Part shown: positions 1 to 6,248 of the stretch, piece by piece
Numbering within the stretch: position 1 is the first letter of the stretch
Layout of the letters: each line of letters opens with the position of its first letter
Translations under genes and position numbers: made by a program
IMG/VR virus record: IMGVR_UViG_3300049207_000052
Coordinates: 1-47,234 of that record
Length of the DNA: 47,234 nt
Strand: one strand, 5' to 3'
Origin: a virus
The notes under the pieces: generated by a model
Databases searched by the model: none
The model's input: only the letters and a program-made list of their open reading frames with translations
Told to the model about the DNA's origin: nothing

Positions 1-48
1 ACCTTGACATGGTGGGGGTCGTTGGTTCGAGTCCAATCGCGCCTACCA
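1..48 (+). tRNA. tRNA-Val (anticodon GAC), 3' part only
   Basis: The anticodon arm is visible from its 5' side: a loop TTGACAT with anticodon GAC and a GGTGG 3' stem. The T arm follows, with loop TTCGAGT between GTTGG and CCAAT (one G-U pair). The acceptor 3' strand CGCGCCT, discriminator A and an encoded CCA complete the gene. The 5' half lies outside the window. The integrase gene lies just downstream and runs toward the tRNA, which is the usual layout when a phage uses the tRNA 3' end as its attachment site. Confidence 0.9.
1..48. other. Probable prophage attachment site (attL) in the tRNA-Val 3' end
   Basis: Tyrosine-recombinase phages commonly integrate in the 3' half of a tRNA gene and restore it with their own copy. 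Here the integrase stop lies about 110 bp from the CCA end. The exact core cannot be defined because the second copy (attR) is outside the window. A direct repeat of part of this tRNA end at the far prophage boundary would confirm it. Confidence 0.55.
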
Positions 49-79
49 AACAAAATCCGCTCTGCTGGGCGGTCTAGAA

Positions 80-107
80 GGGCTCACCGAAAGGTGGGCC
101 CTTTTTT
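80..107 (+). terminator. Intrinsic terminator after tRNA-Val
   Basis: GGGCTCACC (80-88) pairs with GGTGGGCCC (93-101), with one G-U pair and a GAAA loop, followed by six T. It sits 31 bp after the tRNA and ends tRNA transcription before the phage genes. Confidence 0.85.
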
Positions 108-118
108 GTTGGATGCGA

Positions 119-150
119 TTTGCAAAACTTTTGCAAAACTTTTGCAAAAC
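119..150. repeat. Three tandem TTTGCAAAAC(T) repeats beside att
   Basis: Two exact 11-bp units (119-129, 130-140) are followed by a 10-bp third copy (141-150). Each junction creates the palindrome TTTTGCAAAA. The array lies between the tRNA terminator and the integrase stop codon. Tandem repeats beside a lambda-type att site are often arm-type integrase or accessory-protein sites, which is the inference here; no binding data support it. Confidence 0.7.
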
Positions 151-157
151 CCCCACT

Positions 158-1294
158 TCAGAACGCCAATTCGGCGCCCACCTCGACGTACTCAATTGTC
201 TTGTTGCCGTGTCCCTCCTGGTAGTGCCTGGTCATCTTCTCATCCGCATGGCCAAGCAGCGCCTGGATATATTCTTGTGGGAAATTCTGCTGCTCGTACA
301 GCCATGCACCCAAAGCGCGGATCTCGTGAAAAGTGGGGCGCTCGCCGGCCGGCACATGGTCGTAGGCGTGTGCCGCGTCTCGGGCCTTGCTGAACTCCTT
401 GGTCAGGTAATCCGGTGTCACCGACGTCCAATGGTCCTTTGCGTCGATCTGCTCCCGCCGCCGCGCCTTGGGCTTGTAGTGGATCAGGTAAGGCGAAGCC
501 AGAGGTGAGCGCAGGCACTCGCCAACTACCTCGCGGAGTGCGGCGCCCATCTTGATTTTCAGGTGGACGGGGTTGTCATAACCCTGCGTCTTGCCTGGCG
601 ATACCGTCAGAGTGTTTTTCTCCATGTCGGCAGCTGATTTCAGCCATGTCACGATATCCTCGCGGCGCTGTAGGCTGGTCAGCGCCAGGCGAATTGCTCG
701 CTTCAGCCAGGGTGGCGTGGTGACCGCGTCGATAATCGACTTCAACCCCTCGAGCGTGTGCCGCTGCCGCTTCTTCTCCGCCTCCTTCTTCACCAGGGTC
801 AGCTCGGCGTTATTTCGCTCGGCCAGGCCTTTGGCCACGGCAAACGCGAATATCTGCACCCACAATCCCCGGTGCTTGGTGTAGGCGTTGTTGCTGAACT
901 GGTCCAGATATTCGGCCATAGCCAGCACGTCCATCTGCCCGATGAGCCTATCTCCAAGGTCCTGCCGGTATCGCTCGATCTTGAATTTGATCTCTTCCAG
1001 GGTGCGAGCGGCATAGCCCTTATCCACCAGCCATTCATCGTGGAAGCGCTGGAGCAGGTTACCGACAGTCGGCAGGCGATCACCCGTCAGCAGGGTGAGC
1101 AGCGCGCCATCGTCGACAACGAGCGCCGCCAGTTTCAAATTCGCCGCCCGGGCTAGTTTTATTGCCTCCTCTATAGGGCGGTTGATGCTCGTCATCAGGC
1201 CGGTGATTGGATTGCGGTACCGCCAATACTTCCCGTTAGGGTAGAGGTTCGGCGGCAATTTCCTGTTCTTCAGTGTGCGCGGCCGGGCAGCCAT
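158..1294 (-). CDS. int: Phage tyrosine recombinase (integrase)
   Basis: This 378-residue protein catalyses site-specific integration and, with a directionality factor, excision. The N-terminus (to about residue 65) resembles the lambda Int arm-binding domain, with a YPNGKYWRYR element. A core-binding domain spans about 75-175 and the catalytic domain 180-370. Visible catalytic residues are Arg210 or Arg211, Lys235, HEIR at 323-326, His349 in LLGHAD and the nucleophile Tyr358. Length is normal for the family. The start codon overlaps the xis stop as TGATG, so translation is coupled to xis. The gene runs toward the tRNA-Val att site. Confidence 0.95.
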   Translation of the reverse strand: MAARPRTLKNRKLPPNLYPNGKYWRYRNPITGLMTSINRPIEEAIKLARAANLKLAALVVDDGALLTLLTGDRLPTVGNLLQRFHDEWLVDKGYAARTLEEIKFKIERYRQDLGDRLIGQMDVLAMAEYLDQFSNNAYTKHRGLWVQIFAFAVAKGLAERNNAELTLVKKEAEKKRQRHTLEGLKSIIDAVTTPPWLKRAIRLALTSLQRREDIVTWLKSAADMEKNTLTVSPGKTQGYDNPVHLKIKMGAALREVVGECLRSPLASPYLIHYKPKARRREQIDAKDHWTSVTPDYLTKEFSKARDAAHAYDHVPAGERPTFHEIRALGAWLYEQQNFPQEYIQALLGHADEKMTRHYQEGHGNKTIEYVEVGAELAF

Positions 1295-1527
1295 CAGCCG
1301 ATCTCCATCATTTGGGCCAGCAGTGGATTAGTAGAGCCCATCACTGCGGCCTGGACGTCCACAAAATACATCCCGCCTTTCACCTCTCCTGCCACCTCGC
1401 CTTCCTCAATCCATTTCTTTAGCTGCTGCACGCTCGGCTTTCCCCCGACGTAGCGCAGCTTCCTGTATTCGCTCACCTCCATAAGTCGGGGGAGCTTTAT
1501 CGTCATTTGTGCAATGACTTTCGCCAT
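1294..1527 (-). CDS. xis: Excisionase-like recombination directionality factor
   Basis: A 77-residue basic protein directly upstream of int and coupled to it by a TGATG junction. The middle contains a winged-helix-like stretch (EVSEYRKLRY, then QQLKKWIEEGEVAG and a hydrophobic GMYFVDV strand), as in small phage excisionases that bend att DNA and bias integrase toward excision. An upstream ATG would give 105 residues, but GGAG lies about 9 bases before the chosen start and the extra N-terminus is low in structure. A 39-bp repeated element lies just upstream (1573-1611). The role rests on position, size and fold impression. Confidence 0.7.
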   Translation of the reverse strand: MAKVIAQMTIKLPRLMEVSEYRKLRYVGGKPSVQQLKKWIEEGEVAGEVKGGMYFVDVQAAVMGSTNPLLAQMMEIG

Positions 1528-1572
1528 GATGATGCTCCGGGCCGTGCTTGGCCCTATCTTCGGATTTGTCTT

Positions 1573-1611
1573 GCGACACGTTTTGGGTATTCGCGATTTG
1601 TGTCGCGTCAC
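1573..1611 (+). repeat. 39-bp repeated element, copy A
   Basis: It starts GCGACACGTTT and ends TTGTGTCGCGTCAC. It has exactly the same length as copies at 10337-10375 (inverted) and 21145-21183, with 31 of 39 positions equal to the latter by eye. It fills most of the gap between the 109-residue gene and xis. GCGACAC and GTGTCGC arms are separated by 20 bases. Confidence 0.8.
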
Positions 1612-1937
1612 GGTCTGTTCGCCACGCGAAGCGGGAACGCCTCACCCTCCCATTTGCCCGGCTGACCGCGTATATCGCCGTACTGTCCGTACTGATGAGG
1701 CTTCTTGCTCAAGAACAGTTTCTCGCATGCCTCGAATCTGCCCCGATCGGTATCGAGTGCGACCAGTTCCTGACCCGCCAACGAGCCGACCTGAATCCAC
1801 CCGAGTTTGTCCCGCCCGTAGTTATCGGTCTTGAACAAGCGGTACCGGTTTCTGTGTCCGGTACCTGGGGAAGAGGATTCGGTGTTCAGGTAAAACGATA
1901 TGGCGTCCAATCGGACACGCAGGACAGTTTTAGCCAT
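1608..1937 (-). CDS. Hypothetical phage protein, 109 aa
   Basis: Not recognised. The product is soluble, with mixed charge and no membrane segment or cysteine pair. The N-terminus (MAKTVLRVRLDAISFYLN) suggests a beta strand followed by a helix. The start has a strong GGAGGGG ribosome binding site and overlaps the preceding gene by 8 bases, so it belongs to the leftward xis-int operon. Genes here in related phages are often small regulators or accessory proteins, but nothing in the sequence assigns a role. It is separated from xis by about 80 bp holding a 39-bp repeated element. Confidence 0.7.
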   Translation of the reverse strand: MAKTVLRVRLDAISFYLNTESSSPGTGHRNRYRLFKTDNYGRDKLGWIQVGSLAGQELVALDTDRGRFEACEKLFLSKKPHQYGQYGDIRGQPGKWEGEAFPLRVANRP

Positions 1938-2130
1938 CTGATCGCCCCTCCGATTCAGCCGCCATACGCAGCTTGAGGTTGATCCCGCAGGCCTGGGCCA
2001 ACTGCGTCAGTTCGCTGACCGTGGTGCTTGGCTCTTGCATGGCTTGGCCGAACCTAACCAGGCGGGTGCCGAGCTGGCTGAACTCGTTCTGGAGAGCAAT
2101 CCGGCCGTCACTGGGTGTTGTGGCTGTCAT
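1930..2130 (-). CDS. Hypothetical phage protein, 66 aa
   Basis: A short, probably mostly helical protein (EFSQLGTRLVRFGQAM, then SELTQLAQACGI) of unknown function. GGAGG precedes the ATG at good distance. The start overlaps the stop of the Arc-like gene as ATGA, and its own end overlaps the next gene by 8 bases, so it is translated within the leftward operon. The overlaps and codon pattern make it a real gene; no family is recognised. Confidence 0.7.
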   Translation of the reverse strand: MTATTPSDGRIALQNEFSQLGTRLVRFGQAMQEPSTTVSELTQLAQACGINLKLRMAAESEGRSDG

Positions 2131-2432
2131 GGCTGCGCCTCCGTTTCTTTGACGAAGGAGTCGACAGGGTTGACCTTAGTAAATAGGTTGCGCGTATCTG
2201 TGCCGGGGTTGTTCCTTTCCTGTCCTGGAGCGGCCCGCTCAAGTGCATCGGCCAGCACATCCAGTATCAGTGCTTGGCGTCGATTGCAGTCGAGGTGGTT
2301 TCGGATCGCCTGGACAATCACGCTGTTCATGCTGCGGTCTTCGAAGACAGCTAGGGCCTCGACATCGGCTCGCATGTCGTCTGGTAGGCGCACCACGAAT
2401 TTATCTGCGGTGCGGGAGTCGTACCGCTTCAT
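2127..2432 (-). CDS. Arc-family ribbon-helix-helix DNA-binding protein
   Basis: A 101-residue protein. Residues about 8-47 form a ribbon-helix-helix motif: a beta strand DKFVVRLPDDM, helix A with DVEALAVFEDRS, and helix B with MNSVIVQAIRNHL. This matches the Arc/Mnt class that dimerises and binds operators through the paired strands. The C-terminal 50 residues are variable and may mediate oligomer contacts. GGAGA precedes the chosen ATG; an upstream ATG gives 26 more residues without a ribosome site. It sits second in the leftward operon, so it may autoregulate the operon or control xis/int. Target unknown. Confidence 0.85.
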   Translation of the reverse strand: MKRYDSRTADKFVVRLPDDMRADVEALAVFEDRSMNSVIVQAIRNHLDCNRRQALILDVLADALERAAPGQERNNPGTDTRNLFTKVNPVDSFVKETEAQP

Positions 2433-2671
2433 GGTTGCTTCTCCGTGGTTTTGCCTGAGTTCCATTTGTTGAGGATGTGGATGGCGATACAGGCTGTGCA
2501 GATAAGCCACAGGACCGAGCCTGCGAACCCAACAAGGACGGCGCTGGTGGAGGGGCTGCTGACCATTTCCGGCGTAGCAAAGCCAAACCAGGCAACCGTG
2601 AGCGCGACGTAGACGAACATGAACATCAGCACCTCAAACAGGCGCATCGCTGATAAGCGTTTAGGGGGCAT
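2429..2671 (-). CDS. Small two-helix membrane protein
   Basis: An 80-residue protein with two hydrophobic segments, about residues 10-31 (FEVLMFMFVYVALTVAW) and 44-66 (AVLVGFAGSVLWLICTACIAI), and a polar C-terminus, so an inner-membrane hairpin is likely. GGAG lies 6 bases before the ATG at 2671; a GTG one codon upstream is also possible. The stop overlaps the Arc-like start as ATGA. It is the first gene of the leftward operon. Small membrane proteins here can act in superinfection exclusion, but that is only a possibility. Confidence 0.75.
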   Translation of the reverse strand: MPPKRLSAMRLFEVLMFMFVYVALTVAWFGFATPEMVSSPSTSAVLVGFAGSVLWLICTACIAIHILNKWNSGKTTEKQP

Positions 2672-2769
2672 CACTTTCTCCAGGCCGAACGAATCCCGGC
2701 CGCGTAATAGGCGTTTGCGAAAAGATAGATAGGTGTCTCAATCACCTGAGCGGTGAGGGAGTGGAATAC

Positions 2770-2798
2770 AAATTAGCAAAAGCTAAATAACAAATCAA
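2770..2798 (-). promoter_or_regulatory. Leftward promoter candidate for the xis-int operon
   Basis: On the minus strand TTGATT (2798-2793) and TAATTT (2775-2770) are separated by 17 bases, about 100 bp upstream of the first gene at 2671. An inverted repeat TTAGC-AAAA-GCTAA (2773-2786) overlaps the -10 and spacer, so a repressor there would block RNA polymerase. Confidence 0.5.
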
Positions 2799-2884
2799 TA
2801 CATTTTGCTAAATGGTGGATTGCTAACCTTCGTAAGAAGGCAGGGGCTACCTTCAGACTCGTAGTGGCGAATTAATGGTGCTAA
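2773..2884. promoter_or_regulatory. Cluster of GCTAA/TTAGC operator-like half-sites
   Basis: Five half-sites occur within 112 bp: TTAGC 2773-2777, then GCTAA at 2782-2786, 2807-2811, 2822-2826 and 2880-2884. Three carry the longer form TTAGCAA on one strand. The same TTAGCAA core recurs in the second repressor switch (11975-12028). The cluster lies between the leftward operon and the rightward gene at 2928, as a lambda OL-type region would. Function is inferred from repetition and position. Confidence 0.5.
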
Positions 2885-2927
2885 ATTCTGCGCATCAGTC
2901 AAAGGAAACCATCACAGGAAGTGGGCT

Positions 2928-3059
2928 ATGAAAATCATCACCCTTGTACTGGCCGCAGTTCTCGCGATCGCCTCCGTATCTGCAATCGCTCACGGTGGCC
3001 GTACGGACAGCCAGGGCTGTCATAACGACAAGAAAGCTGGAACACGCCACTGCCACTGA
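2928..3059 (+). CDS. Small secreted HGGRT...HCH (YHYH-type) protein, 43 aa
   Basis: The product has a signal peptide of about 21 residues (MKIITLVLAAVLAIASVSAIA) followed by a short mature peptide beginning HGGRTDSQGCH and ending RHCH. This pattern of HGGRT, GCH and HCH is a recurrent small periplasmic family of phages and proteobacteria, plausibly metal binding or disulfide bonded through its two cysteines. AGGAAG lies about 9 bases before the ATG. It is monocistronic or first in a short rightward group. No experimental role is known to me for the family. Confidence 0.75.
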   Translation: MKIITLVLAAVLAIASVSAIAHGGRTDSQGCHNDKKAGTRHCH

Positions 3060-3064
3060 TCCGA

Positions 3065-3241
3065 TTGAATTGGCAACTGTGCCAGGACCTGAAAGAGGCG
3101 GCAGCACTGCTCCAATGGCTAGGCAACGTCCAGCTCAGCATGATCTTGGATAACACTCTCCATCCGGCCAAGACGGTCCACGCAGATGAAACCTACGTCT
3201 AGGCGCGGGTGCTTCTGGCGTGGAATGCGCACTTGGTCTGA
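3065..3241 (+). pseudogene. Remnant of a small helical phage protein with in-frame amber stop
   Basis: One frame reads convincingly as protein from a TTG at 3065 (NWQLCQDLKEAAALLQWLG and onward to ADETYV), meets TAG at 3200-3202, then continues ARVLLAWNAHLV to TGA at 3239. The peptide on both sides of the amber looks continuous and amphipathic. There is no ATG and no ribosome binding site before the TTG, so the start may have decayed as well. It could also be a suppressed or leaky gene; a pseudogene is the simpler reading. Confidence 0.4.
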
Positions 3242-3304
3242 CTAACGCCTCACCCCCTACATAACCCCTGATATTTCGTAGGGCTATCTGCTAAAGGAGC
3301 CACG

Positions 3305-3661
3305 ATGGCTGAGAATGAAAAAAAACCGCTACGCCGCTTGACTATGCACGCAGTCGATTCGGATGACTTCATTCGATTTCTGTCCGCCAAGGCTGGCGAC
3401 ACAGATCCCTGCTGGGTCTGTAAAGCTGATGATTGGATGATCATGAGCCCAGATGAAGGTCCTACTTATCGTTTTGGCATACCTGCCCGAAACGTCGAGA
3501 AAGTCTTTTATGCCTCAGTCTTCCTGTACTACTGCGTCAATTGCGGATTCATGCGTCAGCACTCATCAAAGGTCGTACACGACTGGGTCCAGGAAAATCA
3601 ATTGGAATTGGATCTTGATGAGCAATCGACCGCAGAACGAGAGGATGAGGAGGATGTCTAA
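3305..3661 (+). CDS. Hypothetical zinc-ribbon-like protein, 118 aa
   Basis: Two cysteine pairs, CWVC (residues 36-39) and CVNC (76-79), with intervening strands fit a zinc ribbon. The C-terminal 25 residues are highly acidic (LDLDEQSTAEREDEEDV). AAAGGAG precedes the ATG at ideal spacing. The stop lies 8 bases into the next gene, so the two are co-translated. No family is recognised; a DNA- or protein-binding role would be a guess from the ribbon alone. Confidence 0.75.
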   Translation: MAENEKKPLRRLTMHAVDSDDFIRFLSAKAGDTDPCWVCKADDWMIMSPDEGPTYRFGIPARNVEKVFYASVFLYYCVNCGFMRQHSSKVVHDWVQENQLELDLDEQSTAEREDEEDV

Positions 3662-4223
3662 AAAAACGGACGGGGAAAATCCCCTGAGGCTAGTAGGGCC
3701 AAATGGTACATACCAGAAGGGATTGGACACAGCTGAAGTGGATTTTCGTGATGACAGAGCTCAAAAAGGACGCAATACTCCAAGCATGAATGACATCACC
3801 CGCGAAGAATTCAATGCGAAGCTCGAAACCATTGAGGCGCGAATGGACGCTCGAGTAGAGTCTGTTTCCTCAAAAATCGATGCATTTCTCGCCACTCAGT
3901 CGGCTGTTCAAATTGAGCGCGATAAAGCTCAGGCTGAACGCGACAAGCGGCTTGACGGCATCCTTGCTCAAATTGGAAAAGACCAGAGCGACACTAAATC
4001 AAGCATCAGCTCTATGAAGACAACTCTCATAGTCACGGCTGTGTCGACTGTTTTGGCTATCGTACTTGGAGTTGCATCGTTCAATACCGCCCTCACCGCA
4101 AATATGATGTCTGCATTCCAGCTCGGTAAGGGCGATTCGACAGCTAATGCTTCTGCGCAAACTGCTCCCAAGCCAGCTTCGGTCCCTGAAAAGCCAGCTA
4201 CTAATGGCTCCGAACAGAAGTAA
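3654..4223 (+). CDS. Coiled-coil membrane protein, 189 aa
   Basis: Residues about 45-120 form a long charged helical region (EEFNAKLETIEARMDARVES... ERDKAQAERDKRLDGI) predicted to be a coiled coil. One hydrophobic segment follows at about 122-143 (TLIVTAVSTVLAIVLGVASF), and the tail is low-complexity Ala/Pro/Ser. This resembles small phage membrane-anchored coiled-coil proteins, but no named family is recognised. The start overlaps the previous stop by 8 bases and has GAGGAGG before it. A much longer frame from 3453 is open but has no ribosome site. Confidence 0.75.
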   Translation: MSKKTDGENPLRLVGPNGTYQKGLDTAEVDFRDDRAQKGRNTPSMNDITREEFNAKLETIEARMDARVESVSSKIDAFLATQSAVQIERDKAQAERDKRLDGILAQIGKDQSDTKSSISSMKTTLIVTAVSTVLAIVLGVASFNTALTANMMSAFQLGKGDSTANASAQTAPKPASVPEKPATNGSEQK

Positions 4224-4253
4224 TTTAACCCTGCGTATCGCCGGGCTTCTTGC

Positions 4254-4281
4254 AATGGTCATCAGGCATTTGATGACCATT
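4254..4281. terminator. Inverted repeat between convergent genes
   Basis: AATGGTCATCA (4254-4264) and TGATGACCATT (4271-4281) form a perfect 11-bp stem around GGCATT. It lies between the ends of the rightward gene at 4223 and the leftward gene ending at 4297, where a shared terminator is expected. There is no long T run, so termination strength is uncertain. Confidence 0.55.
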
Positions 4282-4296
4282 TAGCCTCCTCACAGA

Positions 4297-5529
4297 TCAC
4301 CGGGTTGCGGGGAGGGTGGCGATCAGCTCTTCGAAGCCTGCTTGATCCTTTTCCAGATAAACGGCCCCTTTATGAGTCAGCGCATGCTGGTCGCGGCCGA
4401 CCTCCACTACGTCGACCAGGCCGAGGAGGGCGAGCAGGTCGTGTCCCTCAGCCCTAGCGATCTCCAGCTTCCCTAAGCCATCCTCGTCCGCAAACTGAAC
4501 GGCGAGGTGTTGCGCATCCTCGTGGGTCTCGAGTAATTCTATAGCTACGGGAGGCCAGTACCTGGAGTGATCGCAGTAGGTAATTGTGTCTGGCTGCCCC
4601 GAGCTAGTCAGATAAAACGCGTGTTTCCCCTCGAATGCTATGCGGTGTGGATGTTTTGGTCCGCGGCGAATGACCCATGCGCCGTTTGGCCCTCTGCCGC
4701 TGATGTGAGGGATCAAGATCAGTTGGCGTACCCAAGGCGCATAGTCGAAGAAACTGATGGGTAGGGCGGGGCGACCGAAGTAGATCTCAGATCCTCCGCA
4801 TCTGAAGTTCGACCGATGACTATTTGAAGAGGACCACGAACCGAATGGCTCCTGTGCTCTCATCAACCTGATAATCGCCGGTACCAGCTCCTGCGATTTG
4901 CGCCCCATCATCGGTTTGCATCGCTTGAAATACGCCACATCCTCAGCGCCGTCTTCAATCGGGAGAGGGGCAAGCATTCCCTTCCCGATTTCTATGAGCT
5001 CCCACTCCCAGAGACCGTCACGCTGCATATCGACTGCTGCGTGATACTCATTATTGTAGGTGCGCAGTTGTTCGTCCCTGAGCGGGATGAAATCCGTCTC
5101 ACGCGCCGCTCTACCGGCGCTGGGATCCGCCTTGATTGAAGCACTCGCTGCGCTCCAATCACATCCGACGCCTGACCAGATCAAGACTGCCTCGGGGAAC
5201 GGGACGCCTGAGGCGTTCTCGGCTGGATCACCTGGGTAGTACCGCACGAGCGAAGGAGAGCCAAAAAATGCCCTGGCCCAGACCCTGGTTGAGGGTAGGG
5301 CTCCTTTGGTTTGCACGCCTATGACCATGTCCAGATCGCCACAGGTCATCGCACCGCGGGCATAGGACCCCACGACCCAGATCGATGTGATTTTGATCTC
5401 GCCAGTGAACTCACCGTAGATGTCTTTGTGCGTGATGGTGCGGGCAGAACATTCGTCGAGCCTCTGGCATATTCGGATCAGCTTCTTGGTGAATGATTCG
5501 CGGGGATACCGTTTCTCAGATGCGGACAT
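4297..5529 (-). CDS. Nucleotidyltransferase-fold protein (pol-beta type), 410 aa
   Basis: Near the N-terminus the strand WVVGSYARG with Gly54-Ser55, followed by Asp65-Leu-Asp67, fits the GS...DxD motif of the DNA polymerase beta nucleotidyltransferase superfamily. These enzymes transfer nucleotides to tRNA, proteins, antibiotics or other small molecules. Asp127 in GCDW could be the third metal ligand. The remaining 280 residues match nothing I recognise; the distal part may be a separate module. The gene runs against its neighbours between two rightward groups, which marks it as cargo. Roles in phage defence, toxin action or RNA modification are all possible. The ribosome site is weak. Confidence 0.75.
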   Translation of the reverse strand: MSASEKRYPRESFTKKLIRICQRLDECSARTITHKDIYGEFTGEIKITSIWVVGSYARGAMTCGDLDMVIGVQTKGALPSTRVWARAFFGSPSLVRYYPGDPAENASGVPFPEAVLIWSGVGCDWSAASASIKADPSAGRAARETDFIPLRDEQLRTYNNEYHAAVDMQRDGLWEWELIEIGKGMLAPLPIEDGAEDVAYFKRCKPMMGRKSQELVPAIIRLMRAQEPFGSWSSSNSHRSNFRCGGSEIYFGRPALPISFFDYAPWVRQLILIPHISGRGPNGAWVIRRGPKHPHRIAFEGKHAFYLTSSGQPDTITYCDHSRYWPPVAIELLETHEDAQHLAVQFADEDGLGKLEIARAEGHDLLALLGLVDVVEVGRDQHALTHKGAVYLEKDQAGFEELIATLPATR

Positions 5530-5721
5530 GCGCTGGTCTCAGCAGGGCGGTCGGGGGACCGAACGTATCACTCCTGACATTCAAATCACCATTAGCAACA
5601 GGTACAGAGTCTTGTCTGATGGGATAAGGCGTAGCGGTTGATATTCACCCGAGAGGAGTGGCCGAGCACTCCACGAGATCACAGGCCGGCATTGAGGCCA
5701 GTAGAACTGAAGGAGCAGGCC

Positions 5722-5910
5722 ATGGCCGACGCAGCAACCAACGGAGGAAGCGCTCAAGCAGCGCCGAAAGCGCCAGAAGGCAGCGACGAAAGTAGTCGCC
5801 CTGGGCAACGAGAAGTTCACGGTTGAAGTGGCCGGCTGTTTAAGTCGGACTTGAAGCAGGTCATGAAAACCCACGGCATCAAGGTCACGCTCTCGGGCGC
5901 CCAGCCATGA
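5722..5910 (+). pseudogene. Small phage gene broken by two frameshifts
   Basis: From ATG 5722 (AAGGAG before it) the frame reads MADAATNGG... to a stop at 5824-5826. The next frame carries the protein-like KVVALGNEKFTVEVAG (about 5790-5836). The first frame then resumes with LFKSDLKQVMKTHGIKVTLSG to TGA 5908-5910. Joined, the pieces give one plausible protein of about 63 residues, so two single-base changes are suspected, including a lost C near 5836. The final stop overlaps the next start as ATGA, as expected for the intact gene. Confidence 0.55.
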
Positions 5911-6248
5911 TCGGCGAGCCAATGCCCAACCCGCAGGATGCAATCATCCAGGACCTGAGCCAGAAGCTGGAACAGTTCTTTGGGAGCGGGAAGATAATTC
6001 AGAAAATCGAAAGCGGAGTGAGTGCGGAGGCGCCCTTCTTCGGCACTACCGCGCACCACGCGAAACTCCGGGCTGACCGCGACAAGTTCGCGCCCCAGGT
6101 GCGGGAGCTGGCCGAGGCTGGAAAGACTGCAAGCCAGATCGCTGTTGACCTGAAGGTGCACCTCAAGCGAGTCCAACTGATCGGGCGGGAGAATGGGTTC
6201 AGGTTCGCCGAGCCGTCATGTGGCGAAACCAGAGCTGGAACTGTCTGA
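5907..6248 (+). CDS. Hypothetical protein with HTH-like C-terminal half, 113 aa
   Basis: The N-terminal half holds helical DAIIQDLSQKLEQFFGSGKIIQ. The second half contains VRELAEAGKTASQIAVDLKVHLKRVQLIGRENGF, which reads like a helix-turn-helix for DNA binding. The start overlaps the preceding frameshifted gene's stop as ATGA, so it was translated with it; an internal ATG five codons later is an alternative. Its last 33 bases overlap the end of the convergent HNH gene. Its C-terminus may have been changed by that gene's arrival. Function unknown. Confidence 0.65.
   Translation: MIGEPMPNPQDAIIQDLSQKLEQFFGSGKIIQKIESGVSAEAPFFGTTAHHAKLRADRDKFAPQVRELAEAGKTASQIAVDLKVHLKRVQLIGRENGFRFAEPSCGETRAGTV

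Noticed and set aside
119-150. CRISPR-like repeat array
   Set aside because: The three units are adjacent with no spacers. No CRISPR array or cas gene was seen anywhere in the window.
158-1294. Plus-strand frames over the integrase gene
   Set aside because: They are shadows of a well-supported integrase with all catalytic residues on the minus strand.
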